From: Gammaproteobacteria bacterium UBA4475
GTDB taxonomy: Bacteria > Pseudomonadota > Gammaproteobacteria > Pseudomonadales > Azotimanducaceae
Length of the DNA: 30,229 bases
NCBI GenBank assembly: GCA_002389265.1
Contig: DGOD01000334.1
Span: 1 to 30,229 of the forward strand
Direction: 5' to 3'
The position numbers and the translations under genes are program-made. Numbering within the stretch: position 1 is the stretch's first letter; every line of letters starts with the position of its first letter. Below are positions 16,570-24,896 of this stretch, piece by piece. The notes beneath the pieces are model-generated. The model searched no databases, had not been told where the DNA came from, and saw only the letters and a program-made list of their open reading frames with translations.

Positions 16570-18128
16570 TTCGAATCACCTACTTCGCCCACGGCCTTAC
16601 GTATTTCAGCTGAATTATAAACTCGAAGATTTTCCGCCTTGGTTTCGAGTCCCAAACCCGCCTCGGCCAACCCTACGGCTCGAAAAATCGACCGCGCCTT
16701 GTTAATCGTTTCCTGCCACTCTGACTCAGCCACTGAATCCGCGACGATCCCTGCGCCCGCCTGAACATAAAGCGTACGATCCTTGACGACGGCGGTGCGA
16801 ATGGCTATCGCCGTATCCATATTGCCGTTCCATGACAAATAACCCACAGCGCCGCCAAAAATTCCGCGTTTTTCCGGCTCACATTCATCAATAATTTCGA
16901 GCGCCCTGACTTTAGGCGCACCACTTAAGGTCCCCACAGGCAGTGTCGCGCGCAATAGATCCATCGCAGTATAACCTGCGGCTAGTTGCCCCTGGACATT
17001 TGATGCGATGTGCATGACATGGGCATAACGCTCCACCGTCATCATCTCTGTCACGTCAACGCTACCCGTAGTGCACACCTTACCAATATCGTTACGCCCC
17101 AGATCAATCAACATCAGGTGTTCAGCCCGCTCTTTGGTATCGGCCAACAGCTCCGACTCCAAGGCCATATCCTCAGCTTCATCAATTCCGCGCCGACGAG
17201 TACCAGCCAAGGGTCTGACGGTCACTTGACCATTATCTAATCGAGCCAGAATCTCTGGCGATGAACTCACAATGTGAAAATCGCCCAGATCCATGTAGTA
17301 CATGTAAGGCGAGGGGTTGAGCGCTCGCAGCGCCCGATACAAGTTTAACGGATCACTCTCAAGGGTTATGGACATCCGCTGTGACAGCACCACCTGCATG
17401 ACATCACCTGCTTGAATATAATCTTTGATTTTCTCTACATCTGCCTTAAATCGACCTTGACCATAGCTCGAGACAAAATCTTCTTCGTGAACGGCAGGGC
17501 CGACACTGGGCTTGCGAATATCCAAAGGAATCAGCGCCTGCATACCCGCCGCCATATTGTCGAGACGAGCCTGCGCCGATACAAACGCATTTTCTACCGC
17601 AGGGTCCGCATGGGTAATGAGATGAATTTTACCTTTAACGTTATCAAACACCATGACATCGTTAGACACCATGAGCAGTATGTCTGGCGTGCCGATGACA
17701 TCAGGCGGCATACTGTGCTGGACTTTCTTTTCCACATAGCGAACGGTGTCGTAGCCGAAATAACCTACCAGGCCGCCGGTATAAATCGGTAAATTTTCAA
17801 TCGGTGGATAACGAAAACGGGCTTGAAATTCTTCCACATAGGCCAGTGGATCTTCACAAGTAAAGCGATCTGTCTCAACGCCCTGCGACTCTAGTACCAC
17901 TTCATGACCGAAAACTTTCAACACCTGGCCGCTGGGCAAGCCGACCATGGAATATCTCGCCCATTTCTCCGCACCTTGGGCAGCAGATTCAAGCAGATAG
18001 CTATAACTTCCACGCGCTACCTTGATATAGCTGGAGAGCGGGGTGTCGAGGTCGGCCAGCACCTCACGAGTAACGGGAATATGATTGAAACCTTGTGCGG
18101 CAAATTTGGCAAAATCATCCAATGTCAT
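16566..18128 (-). CDS. trpE: Anthranilate synthase component I TrpE
   Basis: Converts chorismate to anthranilate, the first committed step of tryptophan synthesis. I choose ATG 18128 because GGAG precedes it at good spacing; a TTG seven codons upstream also reads in frame. This gives 520 residues. The LLES motif (L45-S48), which forms part of the tryptophan feedback site, is intact. Chorismate-binding signatures in the C-terminal half include [53 protein letters not shown] and [17 protein letters not shown]. The operon order is trpE-trpG-trpD-trpC. Upstream lies a 240-base gap containing a candidate leader peptide, so attenuation is likely. Confidence 0.97.
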   Translation of the reverse strand: MTLDDFAKFAAQGFNHIPVTREVLADLDTPLSSYIKVARGSYSYLLESAAQGAEKWARYSMVGLPSGQVLKVFGHEVVLESQGVETDRFTCEDPLAYVEEFQARFRYPPIENLPIYTGGLVGYFGYDTVRYVEKKVQHSMPPDVIGTPDILLMVSNDVMVFDNVKGKIHLITHADPAVENAFVSAQARLDNMAAGMQALIPLDIRKPSVGPAVHEEDFVSSYGQGRFKADVEKIKDYIQAGDVMQVVLSQRMSITLESDPLNLYRALRALNPSPYMYYMDLGDFHIVSSSPEILARLDNGQVTVRPLAGTRRRGIDEAEDMALESELLADTKERAEHLMLIDLGRNDIGKVCTTGSVDVTEMMTVERYAHVMHIASNVQGQLAAGYTAMDLLRATLPVGTLSGAPKVRALEIIDECEPEKRGIFGGAVGYLSWNGNMDTAIAIRTAVVKDRTLYVQAGAGIVADSVAESEWQETINKARSIFRAVGLAEAGLGLETKAENLRVYNSAEIRKAVGEVGDSK

Positions 18129-18157
18129 GATTTTTCTCCAGAGTAACAATTAGCAAA

Positions 18158-18188
18158 CTTCGATAAGCGATATTCTCTTCGACAAGCG
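18158..18188. repeat. 12-base direct repeat in the trpE leader
   Basis: CTTCGATAAGCG (18158-18169) and CTTCGACAAGCG (18177-18188) differ at one base and have a 19-base period. They lie 30-60 bases upstream of the trpE ATG. Spacing of nearly two helical turns would suit protein binding, but an RNA role in the attenuator region is equally possible. Confidence 0.45.
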
Positions 18189-18224
18189 GCTGTTAACTGC
18201 GAGCCAACAAGCTGCCATTCCAAC

Positions 18225-18238
18225 GGTGATGAATCACC
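18225..18238 (-). promoter_or_regulatory. Hairpin over the end of the trp leader ORF
   Basis: The core is GGTGA/TCACC with a four-base UUCA loop in RNA, and it extends with G-U pairs to about 9 bp (roughly 18221-18242). It covers the second Trp codon and the stop of the leader ORF. This is where the pause or protector hairpin (segments 1:2) of an attenuator sits. I could not identify a downstream stem followed by a U-run, so the terminator half is unproven. Confidence 0.45.
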
Positions 18239-18293
18239 ATCGCCAAGACGAAGGAGTGCGGGGATATAGCATTATGTGGTCTGGATTAATCAT
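18234..18293 (-). CDS. trpL: Candidate trp operon leader peptide (TrpL-like)
   Basis: A 19-codon ORF lies about 105 bases upstream of trpE: MINPDHIMLYPRTPSSWRW, then a stop. Two tryptophan codons fall within the last three residues (TGG CGA TGG TGA). Trp is rare, so two Trp codons immediately before the stop, on the correct strand, ahead of trpE, and under a stem-loop, is the classic layout of ribosome-mediated attenuation. Attenuation of trpE is known in Pseudomonas. Weak points: no clear Shine-Dalgarno, no U-tract terminator found, and the promoter not identified. A shorter start at the internal Met would keep both Trp codons. Too short to be certain. Confidence 0.5.
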   Translation of the reverse strand: MINPDHIMLYPRTPSSWRW

Positions 18294-18296
18294 GAG

Positions 18297-18315
18297 TTGT
18301 GTACAACCCACACAA
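18297..18315. promoter_or_regulatory. Inverted repeat TTGTGT/ACACAA beside the leader start
   Basis: 6-bp arms (18297-18302 and 18310-18315) with a 7-base spacer, ending 4 bases upstream of the candidate leader ATG. A shorter overlapping repeat GTTGT/ACAAC lies at 18296-18307. It does not match the E. coli TrpR operator (ACTAGT core). It could be an operator or a chance repeat. Confidence 0.3.
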
Positions 18316-18368
18316 AAGGGCTGAATCCGAACAAAGAACCGGCAGCTTAAATGACGACAGGATCTGAA

Positions 18369-19058
18369 TCAAGATCGCGCTGTCTCGTTAATTTCGCGCC
18401 TCATAGCCGCAATCGTTGCCGCATAATCGGCCGCGCCAAAGATCGCAGAGCCCGCTACAAACGTGTCAGCACCGGCATCTTTGATCTTGCCGATATTATC
18501 AATTTTGACGCCACCGTCGATCTCCAGGCGAATATCACGGCCGCTGGCATCAATCATTTTTCGGGCCTGGGCTAGCTTCGCGTAGGTCGAGGGTATAAAA
18601 CTTTGACCACCGAAACCGGGATTTATTGACATGATCAGCACCATGTCGATCTTATCCATAACGTAATCGAGATACTGTAACGACGTCGTTGGATTGAAGA
18701 CCAAGCCACATTGGCAGCCGCCAGCACGAATAAGTTCCAAAGACCTGTCGATATGCTCACTGGCTTCGGGATGGAATGTAATGTAACTGGCGCCCGCCTC
18801 GATAAAGTCACCGATTAGTCTGTCAACAGGCTTCACCATCAGGTGAACGTCGATCGGCGCAGTAACCCCATAACGACGTAATGCCTTACAGACCATGGGA
18901 CCGATGGTGAGATTCGGCACATAATGGTTGTCCATCACATCAAAATGAACGATGTCAGCACCGGCTGCGAGTACCGCATCTACTTCCTGACCCAAGCGGG
19001 CGAAATCTGCCGACAAAATCGAAGGGGCTATCAAAGGTTCCAAAACATGCAATCCCAT
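18369..19058 (-). CDS. rpe: Ribulose-phosphate 3-epimerase Rpe
   Basis: Interconverts ribulose 5-phosphate and xylulose 5-phosphate in the pentose phosphate pathway. From ATG 19058 there are 229 residues; a GTG/ATG frame extension to 19076 adds six unlikely residues. Signature motifs are [32 protein letters not shown] (metal-binding His and Asp), [41 protein letters not shown] and [12 protein letters not shown]. It lies upstream of trpE, as in Pseudomonas, but the phosphoglycolate phosphatase gene gph that usually separates them is absent. It runs in the same direction as murU-amgK. Confidence 0.97.
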   Translation of the reverse strand: MGLHVLEPLIAPSILSADFARLGQEVDAVLAAGADIVHFDVMDNHYVPNLTIGPMVCKALRRYGVTAPIDVHLMVKPVDRLIGDFIEAGASYITFHPEASEHIDRSLELIRAGGCQCGLVFNPTTSLQYLDYVMDKIDMVLIMSINPGFGGQSFIPSTYAKLAQARKMIDASGRDIRLEIDGGVKIDNIGKIKDAGADTFVAGSAIFGAADYAATIAAMRREINETARS

Positions 19059-19127
19059 TAAGAAATGTCCCGCCATTCTACCGTGTTCCGTGGCTGAAAG
19101 TCAGATTCTTAATCCCCGAGGCACTTC

Positions 19128-19790
19128 CTAGCTTGCATTCAATGCCGCCAACCGTGCCGGAGTTCCCACGTCGGTCCAACTACCAGCGTAATATTGACCG
19201 CCCAGCAGGTCAGCCTCTATGGCCGCCGCAAACAATTCACGGAGCATCACCGGGCCGTCCCGCAAACCGCGAAATAATGCCGGCGAATAGACGCCGATAC
19301 CCGAATAGGTCAAACGCTGGAGCTCAGTGCCGAGCTGGCCGGCGGCCGTCAGACTGAAGTCTCCCGATAGGTGATGAGGCGGATTATCCACCATTACCAG
19401 TATCGCCGCCCGCCCATCAAGATGTTTGGGTAGCAACGAAAAATCAAAATCGGTGTAGATATCACCATTCACGACCACAAAGGGTTCGTCCTCCGCGCTA
19501 ACCAAAAGCCCAAGGGCATGATGAATTCCACCGGCGGTTTCCAGCAAAATGGTCTCGACCGAATAGGTAATGTGTAATCCAAAGGCGCTGCCGTCGCCTA
19601 GGTGGTGTCGAATTTTGTCTCCTTGGTAGTGTAAATTGATCACGACCTCGGAAAACCCCGCACGCGCCAAACCTTCGAGATGCCATTCAATCAGCGCTTT
19701 GTCATGCACTTTCAGCAAGGGCTTGGGCATCTGTGCCGTCAACGGCAACATACGCCGGCCCTCTCCGGCAGCCAGAATCATCGCCTTCAT
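19128..19790 (-). CDS. murU: N-acetylmuramate alpha-1-phosphate uridylyltransferase MurU
   Basis: Joins UTP to MurNAc-1-phosphate to give UDP-MurNAc, the second step of the recycling route that bypasses de novo MurA/MurB synthesis in Pseudomonas. The 220-residue nucleotidyltransferase has the loop AAGEGRRMLPLT and MPKPLL, then VVINLHYQGD, VVVNGDIYTDFDF with its metal-binding Asp, and C-terminal SWTDVGTPARLAAL. Motif and length alone would also allow a glucose-1-phosphate-type enzyme. Adjacency and the 4-base overlap with amgK, in the order known from P. putida, favour MurU. Confidence 0.9.
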   Translation of the reverse strand: MKAMILAAGEGRRMLPLTAQMPKPLLKVHDKALIEWHLEGLARAGFSEVVINLHYQGDKIRHHLGDGSAFGLHITYSVETILLETAGGIHHALGLLVSAEDEPFVVVNGDIYTDFDFSLLPKHLDGRAAILVMVDNPPHHLSGDFSLTAAGQLGTELQRLTYSGIGVYSPALFRGLRDGPVMLRELFAAAIEADLLGGQYYAGSWTDVGTPARLAALNAS

Positions 19791-20857
19791 TTGCCGCTCT
19801 CAAGCGCAACCAGCCGGGGTAATACCTGCTCAGAAAGCCAATCGCCAATCTCTGAGAACTCCGGGTAGAGGCCGCAAACCTCAACGAGATAGGCCATGAC
19901 CAACGGAATATCATTCAGATAACGGCGCTTACCGTCACGCAAATTCAGCCGCGAAAAAATACCTGCACACTTCAGGTGCCGCTGCATGCCCATGAGATCA
20001 AACCAGCGCAGGAATTCAGCCGCGTCCACAGGATTTTCAGGGGCGCCCTGTAACCATTGCTGATGGGTTTCATTCACCCAATTCACGACCTGTGGCCGAG
20101 GAAATCGGTGATAACAATCTTTCAGCAAAGACACCAAATCATAGGTCAAGGGACCCCTGACCGCATCCTGAAAGTCGATAATGCCCGGTTGCTCGCCGGC
20201 GATAACCATCAGATTACGGGAGTGATAATCACGATGGACAAACACTTGAGGTTGATCCAGCGCCGCGGTGACCAGCGTGTCGAACAGCCCCTGAAGCAAG
20301 GCTTGCTCACGCGGGTCGACCATCAGACCCAACTGCTGAGCCAGGAACCAATCGGTAAACAGCCCCATTTCAGTTCGCAGCTTAGCCTCATCATAAACCG
20401 ACAATTGCTCCGCTACGGGAATTGCCTGCATCTGCCGAATGGCTTGGAAGGCGGCCTGATAGCTCGTTTCAATCTGGGCTGTCTGGTTTTCAGCGAGCAT
20501 ATCTAGATACAAGGTATCGCCGAAGTCGGCGAGCATCATAAACCCCTGCGCCAAGTCCGCCCGATAAACTCGCGGCACTGCAAGCCCGGCGCTCGCCAGC
20601 ATGGCCTGAACCTGCACAAACGGTCTGCTGTCCTCCTTCTCCGGTGGCGCATCGACAAAGATAAAACTGTCGGTGGTGCGGGTCAGGTGGGTCGCTCGAA
20701 AGTAACGGCGAAAACTGGCGTCGTCGGAGGCCACTGCCAATCGATAATACTGATAATCAGGGATATCGGCCAGTTGCAAGGACGCCAGCGCCCAGGCGGC
20801 CAACGTCGCCTGCCGTTCACTCGCCAGCGCTTGTAGGGTTGAACTCATCTCGCTCAT
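19787..20857 (-). CDS. amgK: N-acetylmuramate/N-acetylglucosamine kinase AmgK
   Basis: An aminoglycoside phosphotransferase-fold sugar kinase that phosphorylates MurNAc and GlcNAc at the anomeric carbon using ATP. The 356 residues show the kinase catalytic loop HRDYHSRNLMV and the metal-binding IDFQDAVRGPLTYDLVSLL, plus LADFGDTLYLDML. These are typical of this group rather than of antibiotic-resistance kinases. An AGGTGA ribosome site lies 4 bases before the ATG. It overlaps murU by 4 bases and is divergent from lptD across 160 bases. The arrangement suggests coordinated cell-wall and outer-membrane functions. No antibiotic resistance function is implied. Confidence 0.91.
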   Translation of the reverse strand: MSEMSSTLQALASERQATLAAWALASLQLADIPDYQYYRLAVASDDASFRRYFRATHLTRTTDSFIFVDAPPEKEDSRPFVQVQAMLASAGLAVPRVYRADLAQGFMMLADFGDTLYLDMLAENQTAQIETSYQAAFQAIRQMQAIPVAEQLSVYDEAKLRTEMGLFTDWFLAQQLGLMVDPREQALLQGLFDTLVTAALDQPQVFVHRDYHSRNLMVIAGEQPGIIDFQDAVRGPLTYDLVSLLKDCYHRFPRPQVVNWVNETHQQWLQGAPENPVDAAEFLRWFDLMGMQRHLKCAGIFSRLNLRDGKRRYLNDIPLVMAYLVEVCGLYPEFSEIGDWLSEQVLPRLVALESGK

Positions 20858-21017
20858 AGCATCACCTGGTGCAACGGATAGTACATCGACTTTGACAATT
20901 TAACTGAACTCTCACATTGAATGTTTTATTATCCACCATCCACTTTACCCAAGGCCACTCCTTATCACTGCATCAATCACCACCTCGGCGCGCGCGACGG
21001 CTTCGTGGTCAACTCTG

Positions 21018-23483
21018 TTGGCGTTGGCCGCCGCCTTGATGCCAATGCGCGGTTTGGCCGCCGAGCCCCCTTTATCAGCGGCTCAACTCGACTGGGTGGT
21101 CGCCGCTAAGCTGCCTGTCGAACATGCTGCCCGACTCCCGCCATTTTGCACCGGAGCCTACCTAGAACCACTCCGCAGTGGTGATCCCCAGGACACGACG
21201 ATCAACGCCACCGCAGAATCTGCGGTACATCTGTTCGAGCAATCCAGCACGCTCAAGGGCGCGGTGGAAATAACTCGGGGTACTTCCCTGATTACAGCGC
21301 CTTTCGTCAGCATCGATGACGCATCGAAACTTGCCACTATTGACGGACCACTCATCATCCGCCGTCCGGGCTTTCTGATGACCGGTGCGCACGCGACCTC
21401 CAACTTGTTTGATAACACGGGGCAGGTCGAGGACGCGACCTTTTTGCTACATCGAGCTAATCTGCGCGGCTCCGCGGGCCAACTACGGCAGGATTCAGAC
21501 CAGGTTGTGACTATTGCAGACGGTACGCTGACCCGCTGTGAGCCAGACAGCAATACCTGGTCCATCAGTGGCCAAAATTTTGTACTCGACACCCAGGCAG
21601 GCTTCGGTGTTGCCAAAGATGTCACACTCTCCATCAAAGATGTTCCGGTGATGTACCTGCCTTGGTTCAGGTTTCCCATCAACGATGCGCGTCAGTCAGG
21701 CTTTCTGCTCCCCAATATCGGCTCTGGTGGTATCGACGGTACTGATATCAACATCCCTTATTACTTTAACCTCGCGCCAAATCGCGACGCGACCTACCAA
21801 CTTCGCAGCCTGTCTCGGCGCGGCCTGATTCATGATGGTCAGTTTCGATATCTGACAGCAGGGACTCGAAACGAGATCAATGCCGGTTACATCAACCGCG
21901 ATAAAATTTTCGACCAGCGCACCCTGCAAGTCCAGCCCACGGGTGCCGAGTTTGAGGCTAGAAACCGCTGGTACGTTGACCTGCGGCACCAGGGCGGGCA
22001 AGACAGTCGCTGGCAGACCGCAGTCAATTATAGCGCCGTGTCGGATATCGATTATCTCAATGATATTGGCGCCAATATCGGCGCCGCATCCAGCCAGCCA
22101 TTTATGACGCCCTTCGATATGAGTCAAGCGAACAGACGCTCGCCTGGCCTAGACCAACTCGCTCAGACTCTTTACCGCGGCAAGGACTGGCTGGCAAGCG
22201 TGACCGTCAGAGATTTTCAGAACCTCGATCTTTTTGATCCGCAACAATATGCCGTATTGCCCATGCTGGCCCTCGAACACAGGGCTCGATCAGGTCGCTG
22301 GCAGCTAGCGTCAAGACTCGAATATGCCCGCTTTGATAAATCCGACAGTCCGCTCACCGTTGATCCAAATGACCCGAGGGATTTACTGCGTATCACTGGT
22401 GAACGCGCGACTGCCGCGCTGGAGCTTTCCTACCCCTATCAACAGCGTTGGGGCTTTGTCACACCCGGGGTAAAATTGATCCATCGCCAATATCGCCTGG
22501 ACAACACCCGGGCGGGCGCAGATCAGCGCCCTGGATTGACCACCAGAACATTCTATCTAGACGCGGGACTGATGTTCACTCGCCCCATCAAGCTTGGCAG
22601 CACCGCACTAGACCAGACGCTAGAGCCCCGAATGTTTTACCTTTACACCGGTGAGCAAGACCAACAGGCATTACCTCTATTTGATGTCAGCACCCTCACA
22701 CCCGGGTATGCCCAGTTATTTCGTATCAATCGCTTTACCGGTGGTGACCGCACCGCAGACGCGAATCAACTGAGTCTTGGCCTCACCACCCGGCTCTTGA
22801 ACCCCCGTAACGGCCGACAACTACTGGCCGCGAGTATCGGTCAAATTCAGCACTTTAAAGATCGCCGGGTCACGCTCTACCCCAGCAGCCTCGATGCGTA
22901 TACCGCCGCGCGATCACCCTTATTTACCGAGGCGGTACTGAACTTAAACGCCGACTTACGTCTCCGTGGTGCGTTCCAGTGGGATCCTCATGCGCACCAG
23001 ACTCATCGCCGCCAACTGTCTCTTAACTATGCCAAGGATTCTCGCAAAATTGTTAATTTGGGCTACATCTATACCAACCCAGACATCGAGACACGACCTG
23101 GCCTGGCACAAGAGGAGGCCAACGCCTCCCTAATCTGGCCGGTCACCAATCAATGGAGTGCTATCGGTGCATGGAACTTTGACCTGGACAGGAGTCAAAC
23201 ATTGGAGACTCTGCTTGGCATTGAGTACAACGATTGTTGCTGGAAATCGCGCTTGATATTTCGCCGCTTCATTAGGCCCACGCGTTATGTGCTGCCTTTG
23301 ATCAATGATCCATCTAGCGCGACGGAGTTCGCTACAATTGATACACTGTACGCAACCATGGATAACGGCGTATTTTTTGAAGTTCAGCTCAAGGGCCTGG
23401 CAACCCTGGGGCGGCGCCTCGATTCGTTGTTGAACGATACCATTCAGGGATATCGATCCAGAGAAGACCAAATAGGACACTAG
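21018..23483 (+). CDS. lptD: LPS-assembly protein LptD
   Basis: Outer-membrane beta-barrel that inserts lipopolysaccharide with LptE, receiving it from the LptA bridge. The 821-residue frame (E. coli 784) has an N-terminal LptA-like jellyroll (about 60-190), then a long barrel. The four cysteines for interdomain disulphides are present: C44 (PPFCTGAY), C174 (LTRCEPDSNTW) and C740-C741 (YNDCCWKSRLIF). The N-terminus ALAAALMPMRGLAA looks like the end of a signal peptide but lacks a basic n-region. No ATG or GTG lies upstream in frame, although the frame is open back to 20904, so TTG 21018 is provisional. It is first in lptD-surA-pdxA-rsmA-apaH-cca, divergent from amgK. Confidence 0.93.
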   Translation: MALAAALMPMRGLAAEPPLSAAQLDWVVAAKLPVEHAARLPPFCTGAYLEPLRSGDPQDTTINATAESAVHLFEQSSTLKGAVEITRGTSLITAPFVSIDDASKLATIDGPLIIRRPGFLMTGAHATSNLFDNTGQVEDATFLLHRANLRGSAGQLRQDSDQVVTIADGTLTRCEPDSNTWSISGQNFVLDTQAGFGVAKDVTLSIKDVPVMYLPWFRFPINDARQSGFLLPNIGSGGIDGTDINIPYYFNLAPNRDATYQLRSLSRRGLIHDGQFRYLTAGTRNEINAGYINRDKIFDQRTLQVQPTGAEFEARNRWYVDLRHQGGQDSRWQTAVNYSAVSDIDYLNDIGANIGAASSQPFMTPFDMSQANRRSPGLDQLAQTLYRGKDWLASVTVRDFQNLDLFDPQQYAVLPMLALEHRARSGRWQLASRLEYARFDKSDSPLTVDPNDPRDLLRITGERATAALELSYPYQQRWGFVTPGVKLIHRQYRLDNTRAGADQRPGLTTRTFYLDAGLMFTRPIKLGSTALDQTLEPRMFYLYTGEQDQQALPLFDVSTLTPGYAQLFRINRFTGGDRTADANQLSLGLTTRLLNPRNGRQLLAASIGQIQHFKDRRVTLYPSSLDAYTAARSPLFTEAVLNLNADLRLRGAFQWDPHAHQTHRRQLSLNYAKDSRKIVNLGYIYTNPDIETRPGLAQEEANASLIWPVTNQWSAIGAWNFDLDRSQTLETLLGIEYNDCCWKSRLIFRRFIRPTRYVLPLINDPSSATEFATIDTLYATMDNGVFFEVQLKGLATLGRRLDSLLNDTIQGYRSREDQIGH

Positions 23484-23490
23484 CGCTATT

Positions 23491-24774
23491 ATGAGAACAT
23501 TGATTCAGACAATGCTGGCAGGGATACTCCTCGCCGCCTCACTGCAAGTCAGTGCAAACCTCGTGATCATGGACAGTATCGTCGCTGTGGTCGACGAAGA
23601 CGTCATTCTCCAGTCCGAGATGCAGGAACGCATCGATACATTGAAGGCGCAGATAACCGATGCCAGCCAACTGCCACCTGATGATATTTTACGTGAGCAG
23701 ATCGTTGAGCGCCTGATCGTCGAAAGTCTACAATTGCAGATGGCAGAACGTGCCGGCGTCAGAATCAATGACGAAGAAATCAATGAAGCGCTGCAGGGAA
23801 TCGCTGAACAAAACAGAATGAGCGTGGCGCAATTTCGCGCTGCGATCGAGAAGGACGGTATCAGCTATGCGAGCATGCGTCGCCAGATCGAGCGCGAGAT
23901 GATGATTGCCCGGGTTCAGCAAGGCATGATGCGCAATCGCATCGAAATCTCGGAACAAGAGATCAAAAATTTTCTGGCCTCTGAACTAGGCGCTGTGATG
24001 ACCGCAGATGAATATCGCATCGCCCATATTCTGATCCCGTTACCAGAGGATGCATCTGCGACCCAAATCGCCAAGATTCAAGCTGACGCCGAGGATTTAC
24101 TTAAGCAAGTTGCCGAAGGTGCTGACTTTAGTGCCCTGGCGGTCGGTCATTCAGCGGGGCAAAATGCGCTGAGCGGCGGTGACCTCGGCTGGCGTAAGAT
24201 CGCCCAATTACCGAGCATGTTCGCTGCTACGGCCGAGACAATGGTCGCTGGCGACGTTCGTGGCCCCATTCAAAGTGGCAGCGGCTTCCACCTGATTAAA
24301 TTGCTCGAGACCCGCGGCGCCCAGGCCGAAGGCCAGATTGCACAAAGCCAAGTTCGCCATGTGTTGATCCAGCCTTCTGAGATTCGGACTGACGAGGAAG
24401 CACTGGAGATGGCCGAGAGCCTGCGCGAAGAAGTGGCTAATGGCCGCGCCTTCGACGAGATTGCCAAGCTGTATTCTGATGATCCAGGTTCAGCCCTGAG
24501 TGGTGGCGACCTGGGTTGGGCGCGAGCCGGCACTTATGTGCCGACATTTGAGGCGCAACTGCAGAGCAGTGAACTGGATGCTCTAAGCCCGGTTTTCAAA
24601 AGTCAGCACGGCTATCATTTTCTGGAAGTCACCGGCCGCCGCATCGAAGATTTCAGCGATCGCTTTCGCATGGGCCAGGCTGAAAATTACTTACGTAACC
24701 AGCGGTTTGATGAAGAGCTGCAAAATTGGATCCGAGAAATACGCGATGACGCATTTGTTGAAATTCGCATCTAA
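23491..24774 (+). CDS. surA: Periplasmic chaperone and peptidyl-prolyl isomerase SurA
   Basis: Escorts outer-membrane proteins, including LptD, through the periplasm to the Bam complex. The 427 residues start with a signal peptide (cleavage probably after A22, LQVSA). An N-terminal chaperone domain runs to about 170. Two parvulin domains follow, at about 175-275 (RIAHILIPLP to SGSGFHLIKL) and 286-385 (VRHVLIQPSE to KSQHGYHFLEV), each with the LSGGDLGW motif. A short C-terminal helix completes the chaperone module. It begins 8 bases after lptD, the conserved pairing of client and chaperone. Confidence 0.97.
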   Translation: MRTLIQTMLAGILLAASLQVSANLVIMDSIVAVVDEDVILQSEMQERIDTLKAQITDASQLPPDDILREQIVERLIVESLQLQMAERAGVRINDEEINEALQGIAEQNRMSVAQFRAAIEKDGISYASMRRQIEREMMIARVQQGMMRNRIEISEQEIKNFLASELGAVMTADEYRIAHILIPLPEDASATQIAKIQADAEDLLKQVAEGADFSALAVGHSAGQNALSGGDLGWRKIAQLPSMFAATAETMVAGDVRGPIQSGSGFHLIKLLETRGAQAEGQIAQSQVRHVLIQPSEIRTDEEALEMAESLREEVANGRAFDEIAKLYSDDPGSALSGGDLGWARAGTYVPTFEAQLQSSELDALSPVFKSQHGYHFLEVTGRRIEDFSDRFRMGQAENYLRNQRFDEELQNWIREIRDDAFVEIRI

Positions 24775-24838
24775 GACGCACTGACATTAACGCAACGCAG
24801 GCCAGAACAATGTAAATCGAAGGGCGGCAAGCGTCTTA
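24772..24838. repeat. 8-bp inverted repeat spanning the surA-pdxA gap
   Basis: TAAGACGC (24772-24779, containing the surA stop) pairs with GCGTCTTA (24831-24838) across 51 bases in the 122-base gap before pdxA. There is no T-run. It could bring the ends of the gap together in mRNA or be accidental. Confidence 0.35.
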
Positions 24839-24896
24839 ACATTCCTAGATTCTTGCCTCCAGCTCTTGATTCAGGTGCCGGACGGATTGGGGAATA

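Noticed and set aside
19787..20857. Aminoglycoside resistance kinase
   Set aside because: The phosphotransferase fold is shared, but motifs and coupling to murU identify it as the cell-wall sugar kinase AmgK.
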